Source of the DNA: DASUPK01 sp963797265
GTDB taxonomy: Bacteria; Actinomycetota; Thermoleophilia; Solirubrobacterales; 70-9
Direction of reading: 5' to 3'
Assembly (NCBI GenBank): GCA_963797265.1
Contig: CAWCOY010000001.1
Span: 1 to 64,000 of the forward strand
Length of the DNA stretch: 64,000 bases
The notes under the pieces are model-generated. The model ran no database searches. It was given only the letters and a program-made list of their open reading frames with translations, and was not told where the DNA came from. Shown one piece after another: positions 40,532 through 49,259 of this stretch. The position numbers and the translations under genes are program-made. The stretch's first letter is position 1. Every line of letters starts with the position of its first letter.

Positions 40532-42052
40532 GCGAAGCCGATCCAAAACGCTGAAACCCCGATGCAGCGCGACCCGGCGAAGACGATCTACGAGCACTCG
40601 GTCGAGGGTCGCCGCGCGGCGACGCTTCCCGCGGCCGACGTTCCCGAGCCGCCGATCGACGAGCTGATTCCCAAGCGCCTCCTGCGTGAGCGCCCGGCGG
40701 AGCTCCCCGAGGTCTCCGAGCCGGAGATCGTTCGCCACTACAACCGGATCTCGCGACGCAACTTCGACCTGGACACCGGCTTCTATCCGCTCGGCTCCTG
40801 CACGATGAAGCACAACCCGCGGCTCAACGAGCGGGTGGCGGCGCTGCCCGGGCATGCGCGCCTCCACCCGGCGCAGGACCCGAAGCGCGCCCAGGGAGCG
40901 CTCGAGGTGATGTGGCTGCTGCAGCGGTCCCTGGCCGAGATCTGCGGCCTGCCGCACGTCAGCCTGCAGCCCTCGGCGGGATCGCACGGCGAGCTGGCCG
41001 GCCTGTTGCTCACGCGCGCCTACCACGCCGATCGCGGAGAAGAGCGGACCAAGGTCCTCACGCCGGACACCGCTCACGGCACCAACCCCGCCACCGTGAC
41101 CATGGCCGGCTACGAGGTGGTGAAGCTGGCCTCGAACGAGCGCGGCGGCATCGACCTGGACGACCTCCGCTCGAAGGCCGGCGACGACACCGCCTGCCTG
41201 ATGCTCACCAACCCGAACACGCTCGGCCTCTTCGACGAGAACATCGGCGAGATCGCCACGATCGTTCACGACGCGGGCGGCACCCTCTACTACGACGGCG
41301 CCAACCTGAACGCGATCATGGGACGCTCGCGGCCTGGCGACATGGGCTTCGACATCGTCCACGTCAACCTTCACAAGTCGTTCTCGCAGCCCCATGGGGG
41401 CGGCGGGCCCGGCGCCGGGCCGATCGCCTGCTCGGATCGGATCGAGCCCTACCTGCCGCGGCCGCAGGTGGTTCGGCGCGAGGGCCAAAACGGCGGCGAG
41501 CCGAGCTTCGACCTCGACTATGACCGCCCCAAGTCGATCGGGCGCCTACGCGGCTTCCAGGGCAACTTCGGCGTCTTCGTGCGTTCCTACGCCTACATGC
41601 TCAGCCTGGGGGGCGACGGCCTGCAGGAGGCCTCGGAGACCGCCGTCCTGAATGCCAACTACCTCCTGGCGAGGATGAGCGAGGGGAAGGCCGGCGAGTA
41701 CGCGCCGGTCGCTTTCGACCGGCGCTGCATGCACGAGTTCGTGCTCTCCGGAGCCCCGGCGAAGCGCGAGCTCGGCATCAAGACGCTCGACATCGCCAAG
41801 CGGTTGCTCGACCACGGCATGCACCCGCCCACGGTCTACTTCCCGCTGCTCGTCGACGAGGCACTGATGGTCGAGCCGACGGAGACGGAAACGCGGGAGA
41901 CGCTCGACGCCTTCGCGGAGGCGATCGAGGCGATCCTCGAGGAGGCTGCGGAGGATCCGGGGATCGCGCGGGGAGCGCCCTACACGACCCCAGTTCGCCG
42001 ACTCGACGAGGTTGCGGCGAACCGCAACCCCGTCGTCCGGCAGCCGCTCTAG
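40529..42052 (+). CDS. gcvPB: Glycine dehydrogenase (decarboxylating) subunit 2
   Basis: 507 residues. GFYPLGSCTMKHNPRLNE, QPSAGSHGELAGLL, TAHGTNPATVTMAGYEVV and the PLP-lysine region VNLHKSFSQPHGGGGPG identify the catalytic half of split glycine decarboxylase. The ATG at 40529 is the end of a repeat whose GAGGAG may serve as ribosome site 10-11 nt upstream. Forms a heterotetramer with GcvPA. Confidence 0.96.
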   Translation: MAKPIQNAETPMQRDPAKTIYEHSVEGRRAATLPAADVPEPPIDELIPKRLLRERPAELPEVSEPEIVRHYNRISRRNFDLDTGFYPLGSCTMKHNPRLNERVAALPGHARLHPAQDPKRAQGALEVMWLLQRSLAEICGLPHVSLQPSAGSHGELAGLLLTRAYHADRGEERTKVLTPDTAHGTNPATVTMAGYEVVKLASNERGGIDLDDLRSKAGDDTACLMLTNPNTLGLFDENIGEIATIVHDAGGTLYYDGANLNAIMGRSRPGDMGFDIVHVNLHKSFSQPHGGGGPGAGPIACSDRIEPYLPRPQVVRREGQNGGEPSFDLDYDRPKSIGRLRGFQGNFGVFVRSYAYMLSLGGDGLQEASETAVLNANYLLARMSEGKAGEYAPVAFDRRCMHEFVLSGAPAKRELGIKTLDIAKRLLDHGMHPPTVYFPLLVDEALMVEPTETETRETLDAFAEAIEAILEEAAEDPGIARGAPYTTPVRRLDEVAANRNPVVRQPL

Positions 42053-42064
42053 GCCGCGCGAGAG

Positions 42065-42493
42065 CTAGCCCCTGATCACCTTCGCCGTGGGGACCTTCAG
42101 CGCCGTGATCTCGGCGTGATTTACCTGGCCTGTGCCGGCGGAGGACGAGCAGTTGAGGACAGCCGACGTCGCGGCGCCCGCGCGCCCGGCGACCTCCATG
42201 GCGACCGTGTCCTCCGCGGAGTTCACGCCGGTGCCGGTGAACGAGCTGGACGAGTCCACGCCGACGCCGCTCACTCGCAGCTCGCAGGCGATGTTCTCGC
42301 CGACGCTGTTGCGGCGCGCGTCGAACGTCGTGCTCACCAGGTAGTTCCCCCGGTTGAGGTCCAGGGTTCCCAGCGTCGTGCTGGCCGTCCCGACGTTCCG
42401 GATGCCGGTGAGGGTCAGTTGCGTGACGTTCGTTTTCTTGGTGATCGCCTTGTTGACCTTTTTCTTGCTGAGCCCGTTGGTGTCTGCGATCAC
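42065..42493 (-). CDS. Hypothetical protein, beta-rich
   Basis: 142 residues from GTG 42493: a basic start (GLSKKKVNKAITKKTN) followed by a Thr/Ser/Gly/Ala-rich beta-strand pattern with three Cys. This resembles the repetitive beta domains of some actinobacterial exported proteins, but no signal peptide precedes it; an in-frame stop lies about 11 codons upstream. It could be the surviving C-terminal part of a longer exported protein. Convergent with gcvPB, 12 bp away. Confidence 0.5.
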   Translation of the reverse strand: MIADTNGLSKKKVNKAITKKTNVTQLTLTGIRNVGTASTTLGTLDLNRGNYLVSTTFDARRNSVGENIACELRVSGVGVDSSSSFTGTGVNSAEDTVAMEVAGRAGAATSAVLNCSSSAGTGQVNHAEITALKVPTAKVIRG

Positions 42494-42549
42494 CGGCGTG
42501 ATCAGCAGGGAACCGGAGGACGATCAACCCGGAGAATTGGCTAGAGCAC

Positions 42550-43497
42550 TCAGGCGTCGAGCTCGCCGATGTCCGGCGTTTTCTGCTTCAGCGTCAGCAC
42601 CGGCTCGAAGAGATCGCCCTCCCTCTCGATCCGCTTGATCGCGTCGGTGATCTCGAAGTGGAGCTTCTCCGCGGAGTCCTTGCGCTTCGCACCCCGCTCG
42701 ACCTCCTCCCAGTGCAGCGGCATCGACGCTGTGGGATGCTCGCGCGCGCGCAGCGAGTAGACGGCGATCGTCGTCTTCTTCTGATGGTTCTGGCTCCAGT
42801 CGACGAAGACCTTGCCGCGCCGGTCCACCTTGGCCATCTTCGAGACGACGTCCTTCGGTGTCCGCTTCTCGAGCAGCTGGGCGACCGCCTTCGCGAAGGG
42901 ACTGGTCTGCTCGTAGGTGACCTTGGTGTTGAGGGGGAAGTAGACCTGCAGCCCCTTGCCCCCCGAGACCTTGGGGAACCCCGCTAGGCCGAATTCTCCG
43001 AACAACTCCCGGACCCGCAGAGCCACCTTGCAGCACTCATGCAGGCCGGCCGGCGCCCCGGGGTCGAGGTCGAAGGCGAGGACGGTCGGCTGCTCCATCC
43101 GCGTTGCCCTCGAGAGGGAGGGGTGGAGCTCGAGGGCGGCGAGCTGCGCCATCCAGATCAGGGTGGCTCTGTTCTCGCAGAGGCAGAAGTCGATCTCACC
43201 GGCGCGGCGGTCGACGTAGATCGGGGTCGTCTTCACCCAGTCGGGCCGGTGCTTCGGGCAGTTCTTCTCGAAGAAGGAGGTCTGAGGCTTTCCGACGCCC
43301 TCCGGGAAGCGCCGCAGGGTCAGCGGGCGCCGCTTGAGGTGCGGCAGGATCAGATCCGCGACGCGGGCGTAGTAATCGATCACCTCGGCCTTGGTGGTCT
43401 TCGTCTTCGGGTAGAGGACCTTGTCCAGGTTGGTCAGCTTCAACCGGCGGTTGCCGACCGTGACCTCCTGGTCGCGCTTCTTGGCCTTAGCGGGCAA
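42550..43497 (-). CDS. ligD: NHEJ polymerase LigD (primase-polymerase domain)
   Basis: 315 residues, a stand-alone LigD polymerase domain of the AEP superfamily. LTNLDKVLYP opens it; the catalytic acidic pair is in FDLDPGA (Asp143, Asp145) and SGGKGLQVYFPL follows. It fills and extends ends during non-homologous end joining, preferring ribonucleotides. The ligase and polymerase are separate genes here, unlike in mycobacterial LigD. Lies 9 bp downstream of ku. Confidence 0.93.
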   Translation of the reverse strand: MPAKAKKRDQEVTVGNRRLKLTNLDKVLYPKTKTTKAEVIDYYARVADLILPHLKRRPLTLRRFPEGVGKPQTSFFEKNCPKHRPDWVKTTPIYVDRRAGEIDFCLCENRATLIWMAQLAALELHPSLSRATRMEQPTVLAFDLDPGAPAGLHECCKVALRVRELFGEFGLAGFPKVSGGKGLQVYFPLNTKVTYEQTSPFAKAVAQLLEKRTPKDVVSKMAKVDRRGKVFVDWSQNHQKKTTIAVYSLRAREHPTASMPLHWEEVERGAKRKDSAEKLHFEITDAIKRIEREGDLFEPVLTLKQKTPDIGELDA

Positions 43498-43506
43498 CCT
43501 CGGCCG

Positions 43507-44436
43507 CTAGGCCTTGGCCTTCTTGCGGGAGGTGCTGCTCTTCCGGCGACCGTTGCTGGAGCTCTTCGACTTCGATGAGCTCTTCGATTTGGACGAGGCC
43601 TTGGACTTGGGCTTCGACTTCGCCTTGCCGTCCGTGGCCGCCTCTTCGCCCTTCACCGCGGCGAGGCTCTCCTCGAGGGCGGCCATCAGATCCGGGGCCT
43701 TGGTCGGCTTCGGCTCCTCGGTCGGGGCGGAGACGACCTCCTTGCCCTCCGCCTTGCGCTCGAGCAGGTCGAGCAGCTCCTCGCGGTACTCGTCCCGGTA
43801 CTTGTCGGGCTCGAAGTCGCTGGTCAGGGAGTCGATCAGCTGCTTGGCCATCTCGAGCTCGCGCTTCTCCGGCTTCTTCGGCTTCGCCTCTTCGAAGACC
43901 TCGCCGTCGAGGTCCTGTGGAGACGAGACCTCGTCGTGGAAGCGCATCGTCGTCAGGGTGAGTACGTCTTCCATCGGGCGAATCGCCGCCAGATGCTCCT
44001 TGTTGCGGAGCACGAACCGAGCGATCGCGACCTTGTGCGCGTCCTTCATCGCCTGCACCAGCAGGGAGTAGGCGCGCTCGGCCCCCTTGTCCGGGCCCAG
44101 GTAGTAGGGCTGCTCGAAGTAGATCGGGTCGATGTCGTCGAGGTCGACGAAGTCCTGGATCTCGATCGCCCGGGAGCGCTGTGGCTCGAGCTCGGCGAGC
44201 TCGTCGCGGGAGAGGACCACGTACTGGTCCGGCGCGTACTCGTAGCCCTTGACGATCTTCTCGTAGGGGACCTCCTTGCCGTCGGACTCGGCGACGCGCT
44301 TGTGCTTCACCCGCGAGCCGTCGCCCTCGCGCAGCTCGCGAAAGCGCACCGTCTGCTTTGAGACGGCGCTGTAGAGCCTCACCGGCACGTTGAGCAGCCC
44401 GAAACTGATCGAACCGCTCCATATCGCCCTAGCCAC
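43507..44436 (-). CDS. ku: Non-homologous end joining protein Ku
   Basis: 309 residues. ARAIWSGSISFGLLNVPVRLYSAV starts the Ku core (shown here in part), with the family marks YEYAPDQYVVLSRDEL, YFEQPYYLGPDKGAERAYSL and TMRFHDEV. The last 60 residues are a Lys/Ser-rich tail (KSKPKSKASSKSKSSSKSK), as in many bacterial Ku proteins, where it aids DNA threading. It binds double-strand ends and recruits LigD. GTG start with a GAGGTG site. Confidence 0.96.
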   Translation of the reverse strand: MARAIWSGSISFGLLNVPVRLYSAVSKQTVRFRELREGDGSRVKHKRVAESDGKEVPYEKIVKGYEYAPDQYVVLSRDELAELEPQRSRAIEIQDFVDLDDIDPIYFEQPYYLGPDKGAERAYSLLVQAMKDAHKVAIARFVLRNKEHLAAIRPMEDVLTLTTMRFHDEVSSPQDLDGEVFEEAKPKKPEKRELEMAKQLIDSLTSDFEPDKYRDEYREELLDLLERKAEGKEVVSAPTEEPKPTKAPDLMAALEESLAAVKGEEAATDGKAKSKPKSKASSKSKSSSKSKSSSNGRRKSSTSRKKAKA

Positions 44437-44560
44437 GCGTAATCACCTCGATCCTGGATCCTTCGACATCACTGAGGTTACCCCTGGGCGGGATCCCCGA
44501 ACCGGGCGCAAGCTTGCGTTCCATGCCCTTGAGACCGGACCCGGGCGGGAAATTCATCGC

Positions 44561-45607
44561 TCACATCTCCCTGACCACCTCGCGCGGGTCCTTGTCGTCT
44601 CGCATCCCCTTGAAGGCTGGCTGGCGCAGGGTGCCCTCGTTCGTCCACTCGGTCCAGTTGACCTCGCAGACCAGATCGGGTTGGCACCAGACCGCCGTCC
44701 TCGCCTTCGGCCCGCTGGGGGCGCCGACGTCGAAGGGGCTTTCGGAGCGCTCGCGTCTGCCCAGCTCGCGCGTCAGGTACTCGATCAGCTCCTCGGTCAG
44801 GCCCGAGCCGGCGCCGCCCGCGAAGTGGAGCGCCTGGGACTCGCCCTTCCCAAGCTCGGAGGCGCGCCGGTCGTAGTAGCCGACGAGCAGCGAGCCGACC
44901 CGGTTGGCACGCCTGCCCTCGCCCGGGATGTAGCCGCCGATGACGAACTCCTGCGTGCGCCAGACCCGCTCCTTGACCCACTCGCCGCTGCGGCGACCGG
45001 GGCGGTAGGGGCTGTCGCAGCGCTTCGCAACGATGCCCTCGAGCCCCTGCCGGCGCGCGGCCTCGATCAGGCCGGCGCCTCCGCTGTGCCGATATCGGGG
45101 CGTGCGCCAGCGTGGCCCCTCGAGCCCGAGCTCCTGGAGCAGCTCGCGGCGGCGGACGTAGGGAAGGTCCCGGACACAGTGCCCGTCCAGGTGAAGCAGG
45201 TCGAAGATCACGTAGTCCACCGGCGTCTGGGAGACCCGAGCCTTGATCGCGGCGGCCGAGGTAAGGCCCATGCGGCTCTGGATCAGCTGGAAGCGCGGCC
45301 TGCCGTCGGAGTCGAGCGCGACCACCTCGCCGTCCAGGATCGCGGCGCGATCGGCGAGGACCTCGCCGATCGGGGCGAGCTCCGGATAGCGGGCGGTGAC
45401 GTCCTCGAGGCGGCGGCTGAGCATGCACCAGCGGCCGTTTTCCGCGTAGCCGAGGGCCCGGATCCCGTCCCACTTGATCTCGTAGGCCCACTCATCCGAG
45501 TCGGACTCCGGAATACGGCCGTTCTTGGCGAGCATCGGCTCCAGCCGGCTCGGCATCCCCTCGCGCGGCGCCTGCTCGATGGTCGATTCGCTCTCCGTCC
45601 GTGGCAC
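44561..45607 (-). CDS. ligD: ATP-dependent DNA ligase (LigD ligase domain)
   Basis: 348 residues. The adenylated lysine is K45 in YEIKWDGIRA. Other nucleotidyltransferase motifs follow (ILDGEVVAL, YVIFDLLHLDG, EGIVAKRCDSPYRPGRR, EWVKERVWRTQEFVIGGY) and the OB-fold ends with VCEVNWTEWT. It seals ends held by Ku. The GTG lies 8 nt after CATAAT on the minus strand. The 124-bp gap to ku has no further gene. Polymerase and nuclease modules are not fused to it. Confidence 0.94.
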   Translation of the reverse strand: MPRTESESTIEQAPREGMPSRLEPMLAKNGRIPESDSDEWAYEIKWDGIRALGYAENGRWCMLSRRLEDVTARYPELAPIGEVLADRAAILDGEVVALDSDGRPRFQLIQSRMGLTSAAAIKARVSQTPVDYVIFDLLHLDGHCVRDLPYVRRRELLQELGLEGPRWRTPRYRHSGGAGLIEAARRQGLEGIVAKRCDSPYRPGRRSGEWVKERVWRTQEFVIGGYIPGEGRRANRVGSLLVGYYDRRASELGKGESQALHFAGGAGSGLTEELIEYLTRELGRRERSESPFDVGAPSGPKARTAVWCQPDLVCEVNWTEWTNEGTLRQPAFKGMRDDKDPREVVREM

Positions 45608-45615
45608 GGCACTCG

Positions 45616-45650
45616 ATTATGCGGACCCATTTATCCGCGCGCCGGATAAT
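45616..45650. promoter_or_regulatory. Divergent leaderless promoters with palindrome, ligase / fetA
   Basis: On the minus strand CATAAT (45621-45616) is 8 nt before the ligase GTG. On the plus strand GATAAT (45645-45650) is 6 nt before the fetA GTG. Between and overlapping them is the dyad TTATCCG-CGCGC-CGGATAA (45631-45649), a likely operator. Confidence 0.6.
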
Positions 45651-45656
45651 CGGGCT

Positions 45657-46352
45657 GTGCTCTTCGATCTGGAGGACGTCACCTACTCGCGCGACGGGAA
45701 GGTCGTACTCAGGGACGTCCGTGCGCGGCTTCCGGTCGGCGCCAGTTCTCTGCTCGGGCCTTCGGGGAGCGGCAAGTCGACGCTGCTCCGTCTGCTGAAC
45801 CGGCTCGCGGATCCGGACTCAGGGCGCGTCCTCTACGAGGGCCGGGACGTGCGCGAGTACGACCCGCTCGCGCTGCGGCGCGAGGTCAGCCTGGTGCCGC
45901 AGCTGCCGGCGCTGATCGACGGCACGGTCCACGACAACGTCGCCTACGGCCCGCGCCTCGCCGGGCGCAGCTTCAACGCCCGGAGCTGCCTCGAGCTCGC
46001 CGGTCTCGATCCGGCGTTCGAGGACCGGGACGCCTCCAAGCTCTCGGTGGGCGAACAGCAGCGCGTGATGCTGGCGCGGGCGCTCGCCCTCGAGCCGCGG
46101 GTCCTGCTCCTCGACGAGCCCACCTCGGCGCTCGACCAGGCCGCGCGGGATGCGGTGGAGGGAACGCTCCAGCGGTTGCGCGCCCGAACCGCGATCTCGC
46201 TCGTCGTGGTCACCCACGACGTCGCTCAGGCACGGCGGTTGGCGGAGTATGTCGTCCGGATCGACTCGGGCAAGGTGATCGCCCAGGGCCCGGCTGCCGA
46301 GCTGCTGGCAAAGCAGGAGGCTGAGCTGGCCACAGCGGAGGACACCACCTGA
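45657..46352 (+). CDS. fetA: FetA-like ABC transporter ATP-binding protein
   Basis: 231 residues. Walker A GPSGSGKS (34-41), Q-loop VPQLPALIDGT, ABC signature LSVGEQQRV, Walker B VLLLDEPTSALD and switch THD. Partner of the FetB-type permease directly downstream (TGATG overlap). FetAB exports iron or a related substrate and protects against oxidative stress in E. coli; that role is inferred by family. The GTG at 45657 is chosen for its 6-nt spacing from GATAAT. Confidence 0.88.
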   Translation: MLFDLEDVTYSRDGKVVLRDVRARLPVGASSLLGPSGSGKSTLLRLLNRLADPDSGRVLYEGRDVREYDPLALRREVSLVPQLPALIDGTVHDNVAYGPRLAGRSFNARSCLELAGLDPAFEDRDASKLSVGEQQRVMLARALALEPRVLLLDEPTSALDQAARDAVEGTLQRLRARTAISLVVVTHDVAQARRLAEYVVRIDSGKVIAQGPAAELLAKQEAELATAEDTT

Positions 46353-47140
46353 TGGTTCCCGTGGCCGCCTCCTCGATCAACGTCACCCTCGGCGAGGTGG
46401 CGGCGGCTCTTGCCCTCGTCGCCATCGCGGCAGTCGCCTCGCGGGCCTGGCACGCGGGGCTCGAGGAGGACATCGGCATCGCCGTCGTCCGCTCGTTCCT
46501 ACAGCTGACCGCGATCGGCTACGTGATCACGGTGATCTTCGACGAGAACTCGGCGCTTCTGGTCGTCGGCCTGATCGCCGTGATGGTCGTCTTCGGTGCG
46601 TTCACCGCTCGGTCGCGCGCCCAGCGGGTGCCGGGTGCCTTCTGGCCGCTGCTGATCTCACTGGGGGTGGCCGCCGCCGCGACGCTCGGGCTGGTCTTGG
46701 GCCTCGGCATCTTCGACGCGACCCCGCGCTACGTGGTTCCGGTCGGCGGGATGGTGGTCGGCAACTCGATGACCGCCGCCGCCGTCGCGCTCAACCGGCT
46801 CGGCGAGGACGTCCACGACCAGTCGAAGCGGATCGAGGCGACGCTCGCCCTGGGGGCGACCTCCTCGGAAGCGGTCACGCCGCTGGTCCGGCGCAGCCTG
46901 CGCTCGGGGATGATCACGCTGGTCGATTCGACCAAGACCACCGGGCTGATCTTCTTCCCGGGCACGATGGTGGGAATGCTGCTGGCGGGTGCGGATCCGA
47001 CCGACGCGGTTCGTCTCCAGCTCATCCTGCTCTACGTGCTGCTCGGCGCCGTCTCGATCGCCGCCCTGATGGCGATCACGCTCGCCCGGCGCAACTTCTT
47101 CACGAATGCGCATCAGCTGCGGGAGCCGCCGCAGCCCTAG
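46352..47140 (+). CDS. fetB: FetB-like ABC transporter permease (UPF0014)
   Basis: 262 residues, about seven membrane helices. The family block GMVVGNSMTAAAVALNRL and RRSLRSGMITLVDSTKTTGLIFFPGTMVGMLL (here abbreviated to its first 20 and last parts) is diagnostic of FetB/YbbM. It forms the membrane channel for the FetA ATPase. Overlaps fetA by 1 bp. Confidence 0.9.
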   Translation: MVPVAASSINVTLGEVAAALALVAIAAVASRAWHAGLEEDIGIAVVRSFLQLTAIGYVITVIFDENSALLVVGLIAVMVVFGAFTARSRAQRVPGAFWPLLISLGVAAAATLGLVLGLGIFDATPRYVVPVGGMVVGNSMTAAAVALNRLGEDVHDQSKRIEATLALGATSSEAVTPLVRRSLRSGMITLVDSTKTTGLIFFPGTMVGMLLAGADPTDAVRLQLILLYVLLGAVSIAALMAITLARRNFFTNAHQLREPPQP

Positions 47141-47160
47141 GGTCGAGTCGGGCGCCTCCG

Positions 47161-47166
47161 TAGACT
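47161..47166 (+). promoter_or_regulatory. -10 box before the MFS gene (leaderless start)
   Basis: TAGACT, 9 nt before the TTG at 47176. No ribosome site. Confidence 0.5.
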
Positions 47167-47175
47167 GGAGCGGCC

Positions 47176-48801
47176 TTGTCCGACGAGCGTCGCCGCCAGC
47201 GCTTCACGATCATTGCGACGATCCTCGGCTCGACGATCGTCTTTCTCGACGCCACGGTCGTCAACGTCGCGCTCCCGGCGATCTCGGACGACCTCAACGC
47301 CGGGCTCGCCGACCAGCAGTGGGTCGTGGAGGCCTACGCGCTGGGCACCGTCTCCCTGCTGCTCGTCGGGGGAGCGCTCGGGGACCAGTTCGGGCGCCGC
47401 CGGATCTTCACGATCGGGCTGATCGGCTTCGGAATCACCTCGATTCTCTGTGCCCTCGCGCCCTCCAGCCCGTTCCTGATCGCCGCTCGCGGCCTCCAGG
47501 GGCTGACCGGCGCGCTGCTGGTCCCTGGCTCGCTGGCGATCATCGCGGCGACCTTCGAGGGCCCGGCGCGCGGCAAGGCTGTGGGGACCTGGACGGCCTG
47601 GACCGGAATCGCGACGGTGATCGGGCCGGCGGGTGGCGGTGCGGTGGTCGAGGCGATCTCCTGGCGCGGAATCTTCTGGATCAACATCCCGCTGGTGATC
47701 TTCACCGTGCTGCTGACCCGGTCCCACGTGGAGGAGAGTCTCGACCCGGAGGCGGACCGCACGATCGATTACCGCGGGATCCTGATGTCGGCCCTCGGTC
47801 TCGGCGGAGTGGTCTTCGGTTTCATCGAGCAGCCGATGGAGGGCTGGGGCAGCCCAATGGTGCTGATCCCGCTGACCGTCGGTGCGGGACTCTTCGTGTC
47901 CTTCCTCCTCTGGGAGGCTCGCTACCGACACTCGATGCTCGACCTGGGCCTCTTCCGGGTCCGCAACTTCGCCGTGACCAACCTCGAGACGCTGATCGTC
48001 TACTCGGGCCTGATCGGCGCCTTCTTCTTCGTCACTCTTTTCCTGCAGCAGACCGTCGGCTACTCGCCTCTGGCCGCGGGCTTTGCCACGACCCCGATCT
48101 CGCTGCTCCTCTTCGCCCTCTCACCGGTGTTCGGCAAGGTCGCGACGAGCACCGGTCCTCGGGTCCCGATGTGCGTGGGGCCGATCGTCGGAGGGATCGG
48201 GCTGCTGTTGATCACCCGCGTCGATGCGAACGCGAGCTATCTGACCGATGTCCTCCCCGGCGTGCTCGTCTTCGGCCTCGGCCTCTCGGCGACGGTGGCG
48301 CCGCTGACCGCGACGGCGCTCAACTCGGTGGCTGAGAACCGCGTCGGCGTCGCCTCGGGGATCAACAACGCGGTCTCGCGGATCGCCGGAGTGCTCGCGA
48401 TAGCGATCTTCGGCGCGCTGATCGCCGGCAAGTTCGGTTCGACCGTCGACGGCAAGCTCACCGACCCCAGCCTCTCCTCCGCGTCCGATCAGGCGATCAG
48501 CAAGGCCAAGGACAATCCACTGCAGCCCCCGGACACCGATCGGCTCCCGCCCGAGGAGGCCACCGAGGTGGAGAGCGCGACGGTGGCGGGCGCCGAGGAC
48601 GGCTTCCACCTGGCGATGATGACCGCGGGCACGCTGATGATCGTCGGCGGCGTGATCGCGGGCATCGGGCTCCGGAACCCGCCGCGGGAGACCGCGTATG
48701 ACTCCCCGCGCGCCGCCCCCGCCGGGGAGTGCGCCCACTGCCCCGATCACCTCGACGAGACGCCGGAGCGCGAGGGCGAGCCCGTCGCGGAACCTGCATA
48801 G
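47176..48801 (+). CDS. MFS efflux transporter, DHA2 (14-helix) type
   Basis: 541 residues. LGSTIVFLDATVVNVALPAI in helix 1, GALGDQFGRRRIFTIGL in the first cytoplasmic loop and GPAGGGAVVEAISWRGIFWIN in helix 5 (antiporter motif C region) mark the DHA2 drug:proton antiporters. Fourteen membrane helices are predicted, with a periplasmic-like insert of about 70 residues before the last, and a soluble acidic tail. Substrate unknown. TTG start supported by the -10 spacing. Confidence 0.88.
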   Translation: MSDERRRQRFTIIATILGSTIVFLDATVVNVALPAISDDLNAGLADQQWVVEAYALGTVSLLLVGGALGDQFGRRRIFTIGLIGFGITSILCALAPSSPFLIAARGLQGLTGALLVPGSLAIIAATFEGPARGKAVGTWTAWTGIATVIGPAGGGAVVEAISWRGIFWINIPLVIFTVLLTRSHVEESLDPEADRTIDYRGILMSALGLGGVVFGFIEQPMEGWGSPMVLIPLTVGAGLFVSFLLWEARYRHSMLDLGLFRVRNFAVTNLETLIVYSGLIGAFFFVTLFLQQTVGYSPLAAGFATTPISLLLFALSPVFGKVATSTGPRVPMCVGPIVGGIGLLLITRVDANASYLTDVLPGVLVFGLGLSATVAPLTATALNSVAENRVGVASGINNAVSRIAGVLAIAIFGALIAGKFGSTVDGKLTDPSLSSASDQAISKAKDNPLQPPDTDRLPPEEATEVESATVAGAEDGFHLAMMTAGTLMIVGGVIAGIGLRNPPRETAYDSPRAAPAGECAHCPDHLDETPEREGEPVAEPA

Positions 48802-48813
48802 GCAGGGCGCTCG

Positions 48814-49230
48814 ATGGCGGGCCTCCATCCAGATGCGCGGAAGCTGATCGAGTCCGATCGGCTCGCCCACATGGTCACCCTGAATCCAGACGGCAGCCCG
48901 CAGGTGAGCTGCGTCTGGGTCGGATTGGACGGCGACGAGGTCGTCACCGGCCACCTGCCACGCAACCAGAAGGTGAAGAACGTGGAGCGCGAGCCGCGGG
49001 TGGCCATCTCGATCGAGGGGGCCGGCGTCGGCGAGGGCGGGCTGCGCGAGTACCTGGTGATCCGCGGCACGGCTCGAGTGCAGGAGGGAGGCGCCGCGGA
49101 GCTCCTGCAGCGTCTTGCGCGCGTCTACCTGGGACCCGACGTGAAGTTCCCGCCGATGGACGATCCACCACCCGGGTACGTGATCCGGACGACGCCCGAG
49201 CTGGTCGGTGGCAACGGGCCCTGGGCGTAG
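48814..49230 (+). CDS. PPOX-class (F420/flavin) oxidoreductase-like protein
   Basis: 138 residues of the split-barrel pyridoxamine-phosphate-oxidase fold: HMVTLNPDGSPQVSCVWVGL, HLPRNQKVKNVEREPRVAIS and YLVIRGTARVQEGGA. In actinobacteria such small proteins often use F420 or bind heme or flavin; which applies here cannot be read. Cytoplasmic. It starts 12 bp after the MFS gene. Confidence 0.85.
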   Translation: MAGLHPDARKLIESDRLAHMVTLNPDGSPQVSCVWVGLDGDEVVTGHLPRNQKVKNVEREPRVAISIEGAGVGEGGLREYLVIRGTARVQEGGAAELLQRLARVYLGPDVKFPPMDDPPPGYVIRTTPELVGGNGPWA

Positions 49231-49245
49231 CTTTCCCGCGCTTCT

Positions 49246-49251
49246 TATAGT
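49246..49251 (+). promoter_or_regulatory. -10 box before trpS (leaderless start)
   Basis: TATAGT, 8 nt before the GTG at 49260; a near-consensus -10 with no ribosome site. Confidence 0.6.
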
Positions 49252-49259
49252 CCGCGCCC

